Both the position numbers and the translations under genes were made by a program. Under the pieces are notes generated by a model. It was not told where the DNA came from. It saw nothing but the letters and a program-made list of their open reading frames with translations, and searched no databases. From Ihuprevotella massiliensis (lineage in GTDB: Bacteria > Bacteroidota > Bacteroidia > Bacteroidales > Bacteroidaceae), in the NCBI GenBank assembly GCA_900095835.1, contig LT608321.1, positions 823,380-887,379 of the forward strand: 64,000 nt of DNA, given 5' to 3'. Of this stretch, positions 9,485 to 18,789 are shown piece after piece; positions within the stretch are counted from its first letter, which is position 1, and every line of letters starts with the position of its first letter.

Positions 9485-10564
9485 TTAGAAAGTCAAACCG
9501 AAACTAACGAGTACTGCCATCAACACGAGAAGCACCATTGACATAGGCATCAAATACTTCCACTCTAGGCGCAAGATTTGATCGACACGCAAACGAGGGA
9601 ATGTCCAGCGGATCCAAAGCAACAAAGCTACGACGAAGAATGTCTTACCGATGAACCATACAAAGCCAGGGACGTAAGCCATCACTTCGTTGAATCCATC
9701 CAACCCTGGTACTACGAGAGGAGCCCAACCACCCAAGAACATGGTGGCTGCCATGCCCGCGCAGATGACGATGTTGAGGTATTCGGCGAGATAGTAGAAA
9801 CCGAAGTCCATACCGGAATATTCGGTGTGGTAACCTGCGGTCAATTCACTTTCACTTTCAGGCAAGTCGAAAGGTCCACGGTTACATTCAGCATTACCAG
9901 CAATGAGATAAATCACAAAAGCAGGAATTGCCACAATGTGACCACGGAAGATATTCCAACCCAATTCGGCTTGTTGTTGACAAATTTCAGAGAAACTCAT
10001 GGTTCCAGTGAGGCAAATCATGCTGAGCATGACCAAACCGATGGAGAGTTCATAGGAAATGATTTGTGCACCAGCACGCATCGAACCGACAAGCGCAAAC
10101 TTGTTGTTGGAAGACCAACCAGCGAGCAAAATGCCCACTACGCCCACACTGCCCACAGCCAGGAAGAAGAACACGCCCACATTGAAATCAATGATTTGTG
10201 CGCCTTTGTTCCAAGGCAAGCAAGCGAAGGTGACCATAGAAGCCGTCACCACCAGGAAAGGAGCGATGCGGTGCAAGAATTGGTCAGTTTTACGGAAATT
10301 GATGACTTCCTTGGTCATCATCTTGAGCACGTCGCTAATCACCTGCAGCAAGCCCCACTTACCCACACGGTCAGGTCCGATGCGGCACTGGAAAGCTGCG
10401 CAGACTTTACGCTCTGCGTAAATCATGATGATGGCGAAAATGGCGTAGATGGTGATGATAACCAAAGCTACCAGCACGCATTCCACCAAGATTGCCAAGC
10501 TGTCTCCCATCCATCCAGAGAGCAAGCTGTGCAGCCAAGTCGTCACGACAGAAAAATCAAACAT
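9485..10564 (-). CDS. nuoH: NADH-quinone oxidoreductase subunit H
   Basis: Membrane subunit that forms much of the quinone-binding chamber, 359 residues and about eight or nine helices. Family signatures are the RIGPDRVGKWGLLQVISDVLKM loop and the GPFDLPESESELTAGYHTEYSG loop with its cluster of acidic residues. It starts 42 bp after nuoCD ends and precedes nuoI by 24 bp. Confidence 0.95.
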   Translation of the reverse strand: MFDFSVVTTWLHSLLSGWMGDSLAILVECVLVALVIITIYAIFAIIMIYAERKVCAAFQCRIGPDRVGKWGLLQVISDVLKMMTKEVINFRKTDQFLHRIAPFLVVTASMVTFACLPWNKGAQIIDFNVGVFFFLAVGSVGVVGILLAGWSSNNKFALVGSMRAGAQIISYELSIGLVMLSMICLTGTMSFSEICQQQAELGWNIFRGHIVAIPAFVIYLIAGNAECNRGPFDLPESESELTAGYHTEYSGMDFGFYYLAEYLNIVICAGMAATMFLGGWAPLVVPGLDGFNEVMAYVPGFVWFIGKTFFVVALLLWIRWTFPRLRVDQILRLEWKYLMPMSMVLLVLMAVLVSFGLTF

Positions 10565-10606
10565 AATATGTTTTGTTATTGGGTTAATCCTTGAGAGAAA
10601 TTCGCA

Positions 10607-12610
10607 TTATCGGTCGATATCGGGCACTACATAGTCGATGGTTCCACCGATAGTAATCAAGTCGGCAATCATATTGCCACGACATGCCGTGTCCATCACT
10701 GCCACGAGAGGCAAACCTGTGGCGCGATAGTGCAAGCGATAAGGGAATTTATCACCACGGCTCTCGAGATAAACACCCAAGATACCACGGCTTCCCTCGA
10801 CAGCTGAATAGTAGCTACCAGCAGGTACTTTAATCACGGGTTTCATCTTCTCTGCGAAGTTACCCTCAGGAATGTTGTCAATCAGTTGTTCGATGATGTG
10901 GAGCGATTCGCGAATCTCATCGAGACGAATCATATAACGCGCAAAGCTGTCGCCTTCGGTGCGCACCACTTCATTGAACTCTACACGATCATAAGCGGCA
11001 TAAGGACGGTGCTTACGCAAGTCGTTGCTCCAACCAGAGGCACGACCCGTACCGCCGGTGCAACCAAACGAAATGGCTTGCTCCTTGGTGATGATACCTA
11101 CACCCTTCGCACGTGTTTGGAAAATCACATTGCCCGTGAAGATGTCGTCATACTCTTTGAGATTCTTGCGCATCGTCACGATGAATTCCTTCACGCGCTT
11201 TTGGAAGTTGGGGTGAATGTCGTAAGCCAAACCACCAATCATGTTGTAGTTGAGAATCAAACGACCACCGCAAGTTTCTTCAAAGATGTCGAGAATGAGT
11301 TCGCGATCGCGGAAACCATAAAGGAACGCCGTTGTCGCACCCATGTCTTGGCACAAGCAAGAGAAGAAGAGCAAGTGAGAGTCGATACGTTGCAACTCGT
11401 CCATGATGGTACGAATCACTTGCACGCGATCGCTCACTTCCACTCCCATAGCCTGTTCAATGCAAGCGCAAAGAGCGTGGCGGTTTTGCATCGCACCGAG
11501 ATAGTCCATACGATCGGTGAGCGCAAGCGTCTGAGGATAAGTCAGTTCTTCACTGATTTTCTCGATACCGCGGTGAATATAGCCGAGGTGTGGATCGATT
11601 TTCGTAATCGTTTCACCATTGATGCGCGTGCGGAAGTGCAACACACCATGCGTTGAGGGGTGTTGAGGACCGAGGTTGATGACATAATCATCTTCCTCAA
11701 AGAGAGGAGTTTCGGTTTTATTGAGCGAACCATCTTGATTGAGGGTGTAGCACACTGCCAAATCAGAGATTGGTTCATCGCCAACAGCGATTTCTTCGTT
11801 GTGTTCTTCAGGTTTGTCGTCCTTGCGGAAAGGATGTCCCACCCAGTCTTCGCGCAAGAAGATGCGGCGCATATCGGGGTGGTTCAAAAATTTGATGCCG
11901 TAGAAGTCGTAAACTTCACGTTCGTAGAAATTGGCAATGTCCCAAAGGTCGCAAACAGAGTCGAGGTAAGGCTCTTCCTTGCTCTCTGCCACAGCCTTAA
12001 TGTGCTTCATTTCAAAGGTTTCGGCATTAGACACGCTGTAGACTACGCCCATGCCTTCCTCACCCCAGTCCACACCAGTGAGACTTTCGAGGAAAGTGTA
12101 GCCTTCGGCTTTGAGTTTTGCCAAAGTGCTGTGCAGTTCTTTAGCCTCGACAACTTCAGCTTTCACCTCATTCTTTGCAGGCGCTGCAGGTTTTGGCGCA
12201 GGACGTGGCACTGCAGGGCGTGCAGGACGTGGAGCGGCAGGAGCGGCTGCTGCAGGTTGTTCGGCTGTTGCAGGTTTCTCAGCAGCAGGCTTTTCAGCCA
12301 CCGCGGTTTTTTCTTCCGCCTTAGGCGCTGGAGCTTCTGCTTTGGGAGCAGCTTCTTGTGCAGGAGCTGTGATGAGTTGTGCTTCAGCAGTGGTAGGCTT
12401 CTCTTCGGTCTTAGGTGCAGTGGCTTCAGCCTTGGGAGCCTCTGCCTTTTCTTCCACCTTATCATCGGTTGTCACAGCCTCTGCCGCAGGTGCAGTAACT
12501 GCACTCACAGCATTATTTTCTGCCGCAGGAGACACATTTTCAGCAGCCTTGGGAGCAACTTCCGCGGCGGTATTTTCCGTTTGAGGCGTCAATTGTTCTT
12601 TTTCTTCCAT
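10607..12610 (-). CDS. nuoCD: Fused NADH-quinone oxidoreductase subunit C/D with long N-terminal extension
   Basis: Fusion of NuoC (about residues 150-275) and NuoD (about 305-667), as is usual in Bacteroidetes. The NuoD part has the GPQHPSTHGV motif at 314-323 and the C-terminal TIDYVVPDIDR end. NuoC is recognised by NFYEREVYDFYGI and HPDMRRIFLREDW. Unusually, residues 1 to about 148 are a low-complexity region dominated by Ala, Pro, Glu and Lys that resembles no complex I domain; the normal fusion is roughly 520-530 residues, against 667 here. The start codon overlaps the nuoB stop by one base (TAATG), which favours translation of the whole extension. An internal start near the NuoC domain cannot be excluded, but no Met lies between residues 2 and 186, so only a non-ATG start could serve. 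Confidence 0.93.
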   Translation of the reverse strand: MEEKEQLTPQTENTAAEVAPKAAENVSPAAENNAVSAVTAPAAEAVTTDDKVEEKAEAPKAEATAPKTEEKPTTAEAQLITAPAQEAAPKAEAPAPKAEEKTAVAEKPAAEKPATAEQPAAAAPAAPRPARPAVPRPAPKPAAPAKNEVKAEVVEAKELHSTLAKLKAEGYTFLESLTGVDWGEEGMGVVYSVSNAETFEMKHIKAVAESKEEPYLDSVCDLWDIANFYEREVYDFYGIKFLNHPDMRRIFLREDWVGHPFRKDDKPEEHNEEIAVGDEPISDLAVCYTLNQDGSLNKTETPLFEEDDYVINLGPQHPSTHGVLHFRTRINGETITKIDPHLGYIHRGIEKISEELTYPQTLALTDRMDYLGAMQNRHALCACIEQAMGVEVSDRVQVIRTIMDELQRIDSHLLFFSCLCQDMGATTAFLYGFRDRELILDIFEETCGGRLILNYNMIGGLAYDIHPNFQKRVKEFIVTMRKNLKEYDDIFTGNVIFQTRAKGVGIITKEQAISFGCTGGTGRASGWSNDLRKHRPYAAYDRVEFNEVVRTEGDSFARYMIRLDEIRESLHIIEQLIDNIPEGNFAEKMKPVIKVPAGSYYSAVEGSRGILGVYLESRGDKFPYRLHYRATGLPLVAVMDTACRGNMIADLITIGGTIDYVVPDIDR

Positions 12611-13248
12611 TATGCTTCCTCCTGTTCGTTAAGCAGTTCTTTATATTCTTGTTGCATCTCTTTCTTGTAGGGGTCTTTTTCTTTGCGGTTCACCGTGCCA
12701 AAGAAGTTTTCCACACGCACTTTGCGCTGCAACTGCATCATGCCATACAAGAAGGCTTCGGGACGTGGAGGGCAACCTGGCACGTAGACATCCACAGGAA
12801 TCACCTTGTCCACACCCTTCACCACGTGATAACTCTTGGTGAAAGGACCACCGGAGATGGCGCAACCACCAATGGCGACCACATATTTAGGATCGGGCAT
12901 CTGGTTGTACAAACGCTTCAACACAGGCGCCATTTTGGTGGTAATCGTACCATTCACCAAAATCACGTCGGCTTGACGAGGACTGTTGCGCGTGATTTCA
13001 AAGCCAAAACGAGCCATATCATAACGAGCAGCCGCCACCGCCATAAATTCGATACCGCAGCAGCTAGTGGCAAAGGTCAAATGCCAAAGGGAATTACTGC
13101 GTCCCCAGTCGATGAGCTTGTCCAACTGGCCCACCATCACGCCTACCCCATTCTCATTCAACTCTTGAACGAGCTTCTCGAGCGTTTCATTATCTTGAAA
13201 CTCTTCGTAGGGGATATTATTTATTTCGGGTCTTTTGATTACTGCCAT
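12610..13248 (-). CDS. nuoB: NADH-quinone oxidoreductase subunit B (4Fe-4S N2)
   Basis: 212-residue subunit holding cluster N2, the last electron carrier before quinone. The ligands are visible as C63-C64 (SCCGIEFMA), C129 ([10 protein letters not shown]) and C159 (VPGCPPRP). The frame continues upstream to 13467, but that part overlaps nuoA in another frame and looks non-coding. The start at 13248 is preceded by AAGGAG about 8 nt upstream and overlaps the nuoA stop by 10 bp. The stop overlaps the nuoCD start by one base. Confidence 0.95.
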   Translation of the reverse strand: MAVIKRPEINNIPYEEFQDNETLEKLVQELNENGVGVMVGQLDKLIDWGRSNSLWHLTFATSCCGIEFMAVAAARYDMARFGFEITRNSPRQADVILVNGTITTKMAPVLKRLYNQMPDPKYVVAIGGCAISGGPFTKSYHVVKGVDKVIPVDVYVPGCPPRPEAFLYGMMQLQRKVRVENFFGTVNRKEKDPYKKEMQQEYKELLNEQEEA

Positions 13249-13589
13249 TCCAAAGCTCCTTTCTTCCAGGCATAGGCAAGTCCCAGAACTAAGATAAACA
13301 AGAAGAAACCAATGCTCAACAATGCCGCAGGACCGAGCGTGCGCATCACGACCGCCCATGGGAAGAGGAACATGGTCTCCACATCGAACATGAGGAATAG
13401 GATGGCAAAGAGGTAGTAGCCTACACGAAATTGCATCCACGAGCGTCCGCGAGTGGGAATACCGCACTCAAAGGGGTCTTCCTTTTGGGCATTGAAGCTG
13501 CGAGGTGCCAATAGTTTTACGAGCACCGACACGAGACCTACAAACCCTAGACCCGTCAGCAACGCTGTGACAAAAAGGGTAAAGTTCAT
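13239..13589 (-). CDS. nuoA: NADH-quinone oxidoreductase subunit A
   Basis: 116-residue membrane subunit with three helices and the first gene of the nuo cluster. The loop [37 protein letters not shown] is the family signature, with the conserved Cys in the helix 1-2 loop. Its 3' end overlaps nuoB by 10 bp, indicating coupled translation. The nearest promoter-like box lies at 13860-13867, implying a leader of roughly 260 nt. Confidence 0.95.
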   Translation of the reverse strand: MNFTLFVTALLTGLGFVGLVSVLVKLLAPRSFNAQKEDPFECGIPTRGRSWMQFRVGYYLFAILFLMFDVETMFLFPWAVVMRTLGPAALLSIGFFLFILVLGLAYAWKKGALEWQ

Positions 13590-14043
13590 TGTGCTAAGTG
13601 GAGATATTTAAATTGTTATTTTTAGAGTCTGATCAATCGACCAATGGGTCGCTAACGCCCTGTCATGGTGAGGAAGAAAGGTATGGACAAGTGTCCACAA
13701 ACGGTTCAGGCACGCCCCAAATATTGGCGTGCGCTTCAAGAAACAGAGAGATTACAGTCCGATTTCTCGTGCTTTATACACTGATTCTCAATGGAAAACA
13801 TGTTATGCCAATGATTTAGATTGGTGACTATGTTCACGATTCATCGTCTTACGTATCTGCAAAGGTACAATTTTTTATGTATTGCAGGCGATTTTCATGG
13901 AGTTTTTATCTAGCACACGTCCACTTTCGCACCGCAAAACGCGAAAATGCAAGCTATCTTCTTTCTGCAAACAGCGCAGCACGCAGGCATCACTGCCCAC
14001 TTGCTGCGCTATATCTATACGAGTAGAGGAGAAAACGCTATGT
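13590..14043. other. Gene-free spacer with long nuo leader
   Basis: No convincing coding frame is seen. The segment probably carries the 5' leader of the nuo transcript (from about 13853 down to 13590) and the region downstream of the barrel gene at 14044. No riboswitch class was recognised. Confidence 0.4.
13860..13867 (-). promoter_or_regulatory. Probable -7 promoter box for the nuo operon
   Basis: TACCTTTG on the minus strand matches TAnnTTTG. It is the best box upstream of nuoA, but no clear -33 element accompanies it and the implied leader is long. Confidence 0.45.
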
Positions 14044-14652
14044 TTAGAAGCGATAAGTCACACCGATGTCCGCGGGGCAAAACGTTCCATATTCATTGCC
14101 AACGTGATAGCCATCAAGATTACGATTCTCCCATTTCTGACGTTTACTTTCAACATTCCAAATGTTGCCAATCCCTATTTGAGTCTTGACCGCCCAGCGG
14201 TCGTTGATGTTCCACGATCGTCCCCATACAAGACTCACACTATAGGTATAGAGTTGGTTATGCTCTTCGGGGTAGGACTTGAGAAATGCCATTCTCTGAT
14301 AAGCCCATTGCGTACGAACCGCAAGATAACTGCCTTCGTTATTCTCGTTTTCGGTGATGCCTGCAAAATACCAGCGCAGTCCGAGTTCGGCAGTTGGTTG
14401 AAATCCCGCATACGTCCAAGGGTTTCCCTCGTCAGACATCGAAAGACCCAGCTTTCCAACGGCAGAAAACTTTCCGCCAATGGGTTGTTCATAACTGACA
14501 CCACTCAACACTCCGACCTCAGCAGCAAACTTGGGTTCTGGTTTGTAATGTGTCGATGGTATAGTTGTTGGAATAAGAGAATTAAGAAAAAGACCAAGAG
14601 CACTAGCTACAAATTCGCCTAGCCTATCGGTAGAAGAAGTTAGAAAGAACAT
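14044..14652 (-). CDS. Putative outer-membrane beta-barrel protein, paralogue 1 (202 aa)
   Basis: The product has repeated amphipathic strands rich in Gly, Trp and Tyr and ends in a terminal aromatic residue (IGVTYRF), as in small Bacteroidetes outer-membrane barrels. It is a close paralogue of the next gene upstream (14888-15493): both share PKFAAEVGVLSGVSYEQPIG, ELGLRWYF, SLVWGR and the closing GxTYRF/GLVYRF. No standard cleavable signal peptide is evident at the N-terminus (MFFLTSSTDRLGEF...), which is odd for a barrel. A TATCTTTG box at 14781-14788 lies about 130 bp upstream. Function unknown. Confidence 0.7.
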   Translation of the reverse strand: MFFLTSSTDRLGEFVASALGLFLNSLIPTTIPSTHYKPEPKFAAEVGVLSGVSYEQPIGGKFSAVGKLGLSMSDEGNPWTYAGFQPTAELGLRWYFAGITENENNEGSYLAVRTQWAYQRMAFLKSYPEEHNQLYTYSVSLVWGRSWNINDRWAVKTQIGIGNIWNVESKRQKWENRNLDGYHVGNEYGTFCPADIGVTYRF

Positions 14653-14780
14653 ATTCTATCAATACTTACCAAAACAAAATACGGCCAATCCATTCATTGC
14701 CATCTTGAGAAAAACAACATGCACATAGTAGGAAGTTCTTCATTGAAATAGACTGAAATAGGTTTTTAAGTTTATCGATG

Positions 14781-14788
14781 CAAAGATA
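14781..14788 (-). promoter_or_regulatory. Probable -7 box, barrel paralogue 1
   Basis: TATCTTTG on the minus strand, leader about 120 nt, matching the layout of paralogue 2. Confidence 0.5.
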
Positions 14789-14887
14789 ACAACAGCCTTC
14801 ATTCCTTACAAGGAAATCCCCAATTAAATTTCAATATACCGTGCATTTCTAATTGGAAAGCATACAATGTCTTTTTTATCCAACTCT

Positions 14888-15493
14888 TCAAAACCGATAG
14901 ACGAGGCCGATGTCGACGGGACAAGTGAGGCCACTTGTCTCGGTGCCATAATTTTCTGGTTGGTCGTAGAAGGCTTCTTGGGCTGCGGTACGGAGATAGC
15001 CATGCGCGCCGATGCCGATTTGTGTTTTCAACGCCCAGCGTGGATTGAGATTCCACGTGCGCCCCCACACAAGGGAGTAGTCAAATGCGGCTACGTGGTG
15101 ATACTGATTGGGACGAGCTGCCCAGAGCGCCATCTTTTGATAACTGATGAAGCTGCGGAGCGCAAGGTAGCTCCCTTCGTTGTTGGCATTGCTGGGAGAA
15201 ACACCAGAGAAATACCAGCGCAGGCCGAGTTCTGCGGCGGGTTGAAAACCGCTATACGCCCATGGGTTGCCCTGATCGAGCATCGTCACCCCTGCTTTGC
15301 CCACGAGAGAGAATTTCCCTCCGATGGGTTGCTCATAGCTCACCCCACTCAGCACCCCTACTTCGGCAGCAAACTTCGGTTGCGGTGGGTCGGGACTGGT
15401 GGTGAAATGCGTGGTGCTAATGAGGCTGCCCAATGCATAGAGCAAATTGACGACGAACTCCCCTAAACGTTCTGAGGAATCAAGAAATAGCAT
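14888..15493 (-). CDS. Putative outer-membrane beta-barrel protein, paralogue 2 (201 aa)
   Basis: Paralogue of the gene at 14044-14652, in tandem on the same strand. The frame is open up to 15610, but the start at 15493 is chosen because MLFLDSSERLGEF then aligns with the paralogue's MFFLTSSTDRLGEF, and because a TACCTTTG box at 15608-15615 would place the transcript start inside the longer frame. Barrel-type strands and a C-terminal GLVYRF are seen. As in the paralogue, no clear signal peptide is present; the upstream stretch is Ser/His-rich and also unlike one. Role unknown. Confidence 0.7.
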   Translation of the reverse strand: MLFLDSSERLGEFVVNLLYALGSLISTTHFTTSPDPPQPKFAAEVGVLSGVSYEQPIGGKFSLVGKAGVTMLDQGNPWAYSGFQPAAELGLRWYFSGVSPSNANNEGSYLALRSFISYQKMALWAARPNQYHHVAAFDYSLVWGRTWNLNPRWALKTQIGIGAHGYLRTAAQEAFYDQPENYGTETSGLTCPVDIGLVYRF

Positions 15494-15607
15494 ATTTGTG
15501 TCGATGAATGATGGAAGAAGCTTGTGAGAAGAGCTAGAAGAAGTGTGGAAATAATGGGAAGATTGAGGAAAAAAGCAGCAGAAGAGAGGGGTAACGGAAG
15601 AGATGCT

Positions 15608-15615
15608 CAAAGGTA
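15608..15615 (-). promoter_or_regulatory. Probable -7 box, barrel paralogue 2
   Basis: TACCTTTG on the minus strand. The implied transcript start near 15601 supports a protein start at 15493. Confidence 0.5.
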
Positions 15616-15625
15616 AATTGCGGCC

Positions 15626-16798
15626 TCAATCTGTACATTCGCGATCCAGCACGACCACGCGGAGGAAATCGCGGAGATGCACTCCGCAACGCCCTGCCCC
15701 ACCCTGCGCATCGCTCACGCAGAGGATTGTCTGACGGCCATCTGCCAAACGACGTCCCAGACACATTCCTTCATAGTTGGCTAGACTACGGCAAAACACG
15801 CCCAACTGGGTGCGCCATTCAGCGACCTCCATCACAGGTGTCTGAAGGGCGAGCACGTGCCACGGAGTGGCGATGAGCATTGTATCGGTGGTCCTGCTAT
15901 CGGAGCTGATTTTTTCAGCACTCAGTGCCCATTGCTGCAGAGCATCGGGAGCAATCCATCGCAATCGAATGTGGCATTTCGCGCCCAAGTAGGTGCGAGG
16001 CACCGAGAGTTCACGCTCCATCACGAGCAAAGACCCATTGGGCAAAAAACAAAGAGCTGGCACCCCTTGTAGATAATAACGCGCTTGTCGCGAAAGTTGC
16101 GGAGTAGCCATGCGATAAGGCACGATGCGTTGGGCGGTGAAGGTACTATCCCAGAAGGTAAGGCGCAAATCGAGTGGCACAGTGGGCAACAGTTGCTCAG
16201 GACGCGCCGGGGCATCTACCCGAAGGGGTGATTCGCTCGTAGTGCACCACAGTTGGGTGCGCGCATCGTGGGCAAGGGCTTCAAAACCTAAGTTGGCAAA
16301 AATGCTATCTCGCGAAAAATAAGGAGGAATAACCATCGTTGCCCCTAGCTGTTGTGTAGCGGTGTCGTAGGCAGTGAGCGTTTGGTCACCTTCGTTGGCT
16401 ATCCACACCGCTCCACGCTGTGCATCAAAAACCAAGTCTTCCACATCAAGGGCTGTTGCAGGTAGATTCGCACCAGCCTGCAGCGGACGAAAGCCCAGTG
16501 CAGAAACGTACGTGACTTGCCCTGTGAGACTATCTTGCTCGATGCTCCATTCAAAATAGCCCAGACTCGGTGCTTTGTCACTGACTACTGCGAAACGACC
16601 GTTGCCCAAAGGAGTGATGCCGCTGTAATTGCCTGCAGGGATGCCCCATTTCGACAAAGCTCTCTGGGGCAACACTTGAGCCAACTGCGCTGACAGAGGA
16701 AGGCTCACAAGGAGCATCAGCAACCACATCACCGCTCTACTCTGCAGTATCTTATGCAAGGGTGTGCGGGTGGGCAAGAAGTCCGAGACAAAGGACAT
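15626..16798 (-). CDS. Secreted phytase-like esterase/beta-propeller protein
   Basis: The product resembles the esterase-like domain of phytase (PF13449 type): GIPAGNYSGITPLGNGRFAVVSDK near the start, ALDVEDLVFDAQRGAVWIANE, LGFEALAHD and NYEGMCLGRRLADGRQTILCVSD are its spaced blade motifs. A hydrophobic segment (VMWLLMLLVSLPLSAQ) is a signal peptide. The start is uncertain: 16798 gives a basic n-region, while 16870 overlaps the GNAT gene's stop by 8 bp and would add 24 residues. Last gene of the PASTA-rluD-ddl run. The substrate cannot be told from sequence. Confidence 0.7.
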   Translation of the reverse strand: MSFVSDFLPTRTPLHKILQSRAVMWLLMLLVSLPLSAQLAQVLPQRALSKWGIPAGNYSGITPLGNGRFAVVSDKAPSLGYFEWSIEQDSLTGQVTYVSALGFRPLQAGANLPATALDVEDLVFDAQRGAVWIANEGDQTLTAYDTATQQLGATMVIPPYFSRDSIFANLGFEALAHDARTQLWCTTSESPLRVDAPARPEQLLPTVPLDLRLTFWDSTFTAQRIVPYRMATPQLSRQARYYLQGVPALCFLPNGSLLVMERELSVPRTYLGAKCHIRLRWIAPDALQQWALSAEKISSDSRTTDTMLIATPWHVLALQTPVMEVAEWRTQLGVFCRSLANYEGMCLGRRLADGRQTILCVSDAQGGAGRCGVHLRDFLRVVVLDRECTD

Positions 16799-16862
16799 CA
16801 AAAGACGACATCGATGGCTTCGCACAGAGCAAAACCATCGATGTATATGGGGAAATAAAATA

Positions 16863-17948
16863 TCAATCATCGAGCATCAGAGGCAATTGCACCGGTTGGC
16901 TACCGAGCAAAAGCGCTGCAAGTCCACCAGCAGTAAGCACGTTATCGGGGCGATGTTCAAGCACACGCACTTCACCTTCAAAGAGTTCGTAATAACCATT
17001 GTTTTCGGGGATATCTTCGTCGTTCTCCACCCCCACGGTGAGTTGCAAACCAGGGTGCACACGTCCCAAGAACTGGAGGAACCCTAAGACATCTACCACA
17101 CGCGCCATGGCGTAGGGCTTAGACTCTTTGAAACCACGCCCCGGACATCCGCCTACTACTGCCACTTCTTGCACCTCAAACACTTCTGCTACACGGCGGC
17201 GGAAGTGATACACCACGTTTTGATCGGTGGTGAGCATAAAGCGAATGTGGCCATAAAAATCCTTTTTCGAGGGCTTACCGCTCTTAAGAATGCGGGGTTG
17301 TTTAATGGCAACGCAGAATCCCACTATCTTGCCGCGACGACGCGCCACGAAGAGTTGTCCACCTTGTTGTTGATGCAGTTGGAGCGCAGTCTCAAAACTA
17401 TCGCGATCGTGACGGATTTCATAGTCGTGACGTCCACCAAAGGTGTTGTAGAAGGTCCACAATTCCCGTCCCCAAGTTGCTTCGGGGAGGATGTCGAGAT
17501 TGAAGTCGGGACGATAATTTTCGGGGAGATCGAAAGGCACCAACAAGCGATGTGTGGCAGTCCAGAAACTACCTAGATGCTCTTTCTCGATGGCTTTGCG
17601 ATGCTTCTCATCGTGAGGTAGCAAAAAGCTCAACAGTTGCCCTTCATCATACATTTTTCGGAGGGCTTGGCGCACCACTTGTGCTTCGAGTTTGCCGTGG
17701 TCTTCACCACTTTCTGCGCAAAGTCCATTGAGGTGTCCCACAGACACGGCTTTGCCACCAAAGAGGAACTTGAAAGGAAGTACCTGCACGGCAGCACGAA
17801 CTTTGCCATCGTGGCGCACTGTTACATTGCGCTCATCGGTATAACGACGCTGAAAATAGAGATCGAGACGTTCGGAAGAGACTTCGGGAAAGGAGGATTC
17901 CCACAAAGCACGCGTTTGTTGCTGTATGTTTTCTGGTGATAGGAGCAT
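16863..17948 (-). CDS. GNAT-family N-acetyltransferase (Eis-like)
   Basis: 361 residues. The N-terminal half fits a GNAT fold with substrate-loop and core strands (AAVQVLPFKFLFGGKAVSVGHLNGLCAE, then a helix with QVVRQALRKMYDEGQ). A second domain contains GGQLFVARRRGKIVGFCVAIK, and the C-terminal 100 residues (VVDVLGFLQFLG...LTAGGLAALLLGSQPV) look like the sterol-carrier-like domain of Eis-type acetyltransferases. Acyl acceptor unknown. The gene ends in a possible overlap with the downstream phytase-like gene. Confidence 0.75.
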   Translation of the reverse strand: MLLSPENIQQQTRALWESSFPEVSSERLDLYFQRRYTDERNVTVRHDGKVRAAVQVLPFKFLFGGKAVSVGHLNGLCAESGEDHGKLEAQVVRQALRKMYDEGQLLSFLLPHDEKHRKAIEKEHLGSFWTATHRLLVPFDLPENYRPDFNLDILPEATWGRELWTFYNTFGGRHDYEIRHDRDSFETALQLHQQQGGQLFVARRRGKIVGFCVAIKQPRILKSGKPSKKDFYGHIRFMLTTDQNVVYHFRRRVAEVFEVQEVAVVGGCPGRGFKESKPYAMARVVDVLGFLQFLGRVHPGLQLTVGVENDEDIPENNGYYELFEGEVRVLEHRPDNVLTAGGLAALLLGSQPVQLPLMLDD

Positions 17949-18087
17949 GCAATTAGGTATATTTAGGAGAATATAAAGTGACTAAGTCGGAAACACGCTG
18001 GAGCATATTGGAGCATTCAGAGAGAGGAGATGGGCATCTCAAACGAGATTTGCCCTGAAAACAGAAACGATTGTGCCCAACAACCGA

Positions 18088-18756
18088 TCAGTAGGGAAAA
18101 ACTGCCGTGTGCTGTCCTTGATATGTGTTGACGTCGAGGACGATGCTGTCGCGTCCTGCGGTGAGCCATTGCGCGAAAGGTTGTAGCGGACAGGAGAGAT
18201 AGGCATCTTCGTAATAATCATTGCGGTCGTCATGCGCATTGTGATAGAGTTGCAAACGAAGCAAACGGTGTCCATCAGCGTGCTGGATGATGCCACGAAA
18301 CGCCCATCCGATGGTGTGATGTCCACTAAAACTCTTAGGGATGCCGAAACGAAGATTGAGAAAAGTCTTACTTTTCCACAGCGACAATAGTTGGATGGGA
18401 GCAGTTTGTAGTTGTTGCTCATCCATCACCACGGGAGGAGCGGTGGGAATCCGCACCAATTGTCGCACCTCCACTTGCGTCGACGCCTCTAGACGATGGT
18501 AGACCGCCAAGACGCGATAGGTCGTATCAGAGCGGCTACCGCGTATGGAATGCACAGGTTGCAGGGATTCTCCCTCGTCTGTAATCAACTGCGTGACAAC
18601 ACCTTGAGCATTGGTGCGTGCCAGTAGGAGGTCAGAGCGCAAAGCAGGTAAGGGGACTTCGTCTTTACCGCATTGCACGAGCAGCAAACTGCCCACTCCA
18701 CACAAGATGAGGAGGACAAAGCGAGAGAAAAAGGGCTTTAACGAAGGAAACAACAT
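18088..18756 (-). CDS. NigD-like lipoprotein
   Basis: 222-residue protein with a lipoprotein signal: a hydrophobic stretch followed by LLLVQCGKDE, where the Cys would be acylated. The mature part is all-beta-like, with a run resembling the NigD-like N-terminal OB domain and C-terminal domain common in Bacteroidetes. The assignment rests on overall pattern, so it is moderate. It is likely an outer-membrane-anchored lipoprotein of unknown role. It precedes the GNAT gene and follows the acyltransferase by 33 bp. Confidence 0.6.
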   Translation of the reverse strand: MLFPSLKPFFSRFVLLILCGVGSLLLVQCGKDEVPLPALRSDLLLARTNAQGVVTQLITDEGESLQPVHSIRGSRSDTTYRVLAVYHRLEASTQVEVRQLVRIPTAPPVVMDEQQLQTAPIQLLSLWKSKTFLNLRFGIPKSFSGHHTIGWAFRGIIQHADGHRLLRLQLYHNAHDDRNDYYEDAYLSCPLQPFAQWLTAGRDSIVLDVNTYQGQHTAVFPY

Positions 18757-18789
18757 AGCGTTTTGTGCAAAAGGGACAAAGTGGAGGGC

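Noticed and set aside
9578-10594. 338-codon plus-strand frame opposite nuoH
   Set aside because: His/Glu-rich antisense product typical of a reverse-complemented membrane protein gene.
13249-13467. Longer NuoB start at 13467
   Set aside because: The extra 73 residues are the out-of-frame overlap with nuoA; a good AAGGAG site precedes 13248.
13598-13819. 73-codon plus-strand frame upstream of nuoA
   Set aside because: No start signals, no recognisable protein features, and it lies over the predicted nuo leader.
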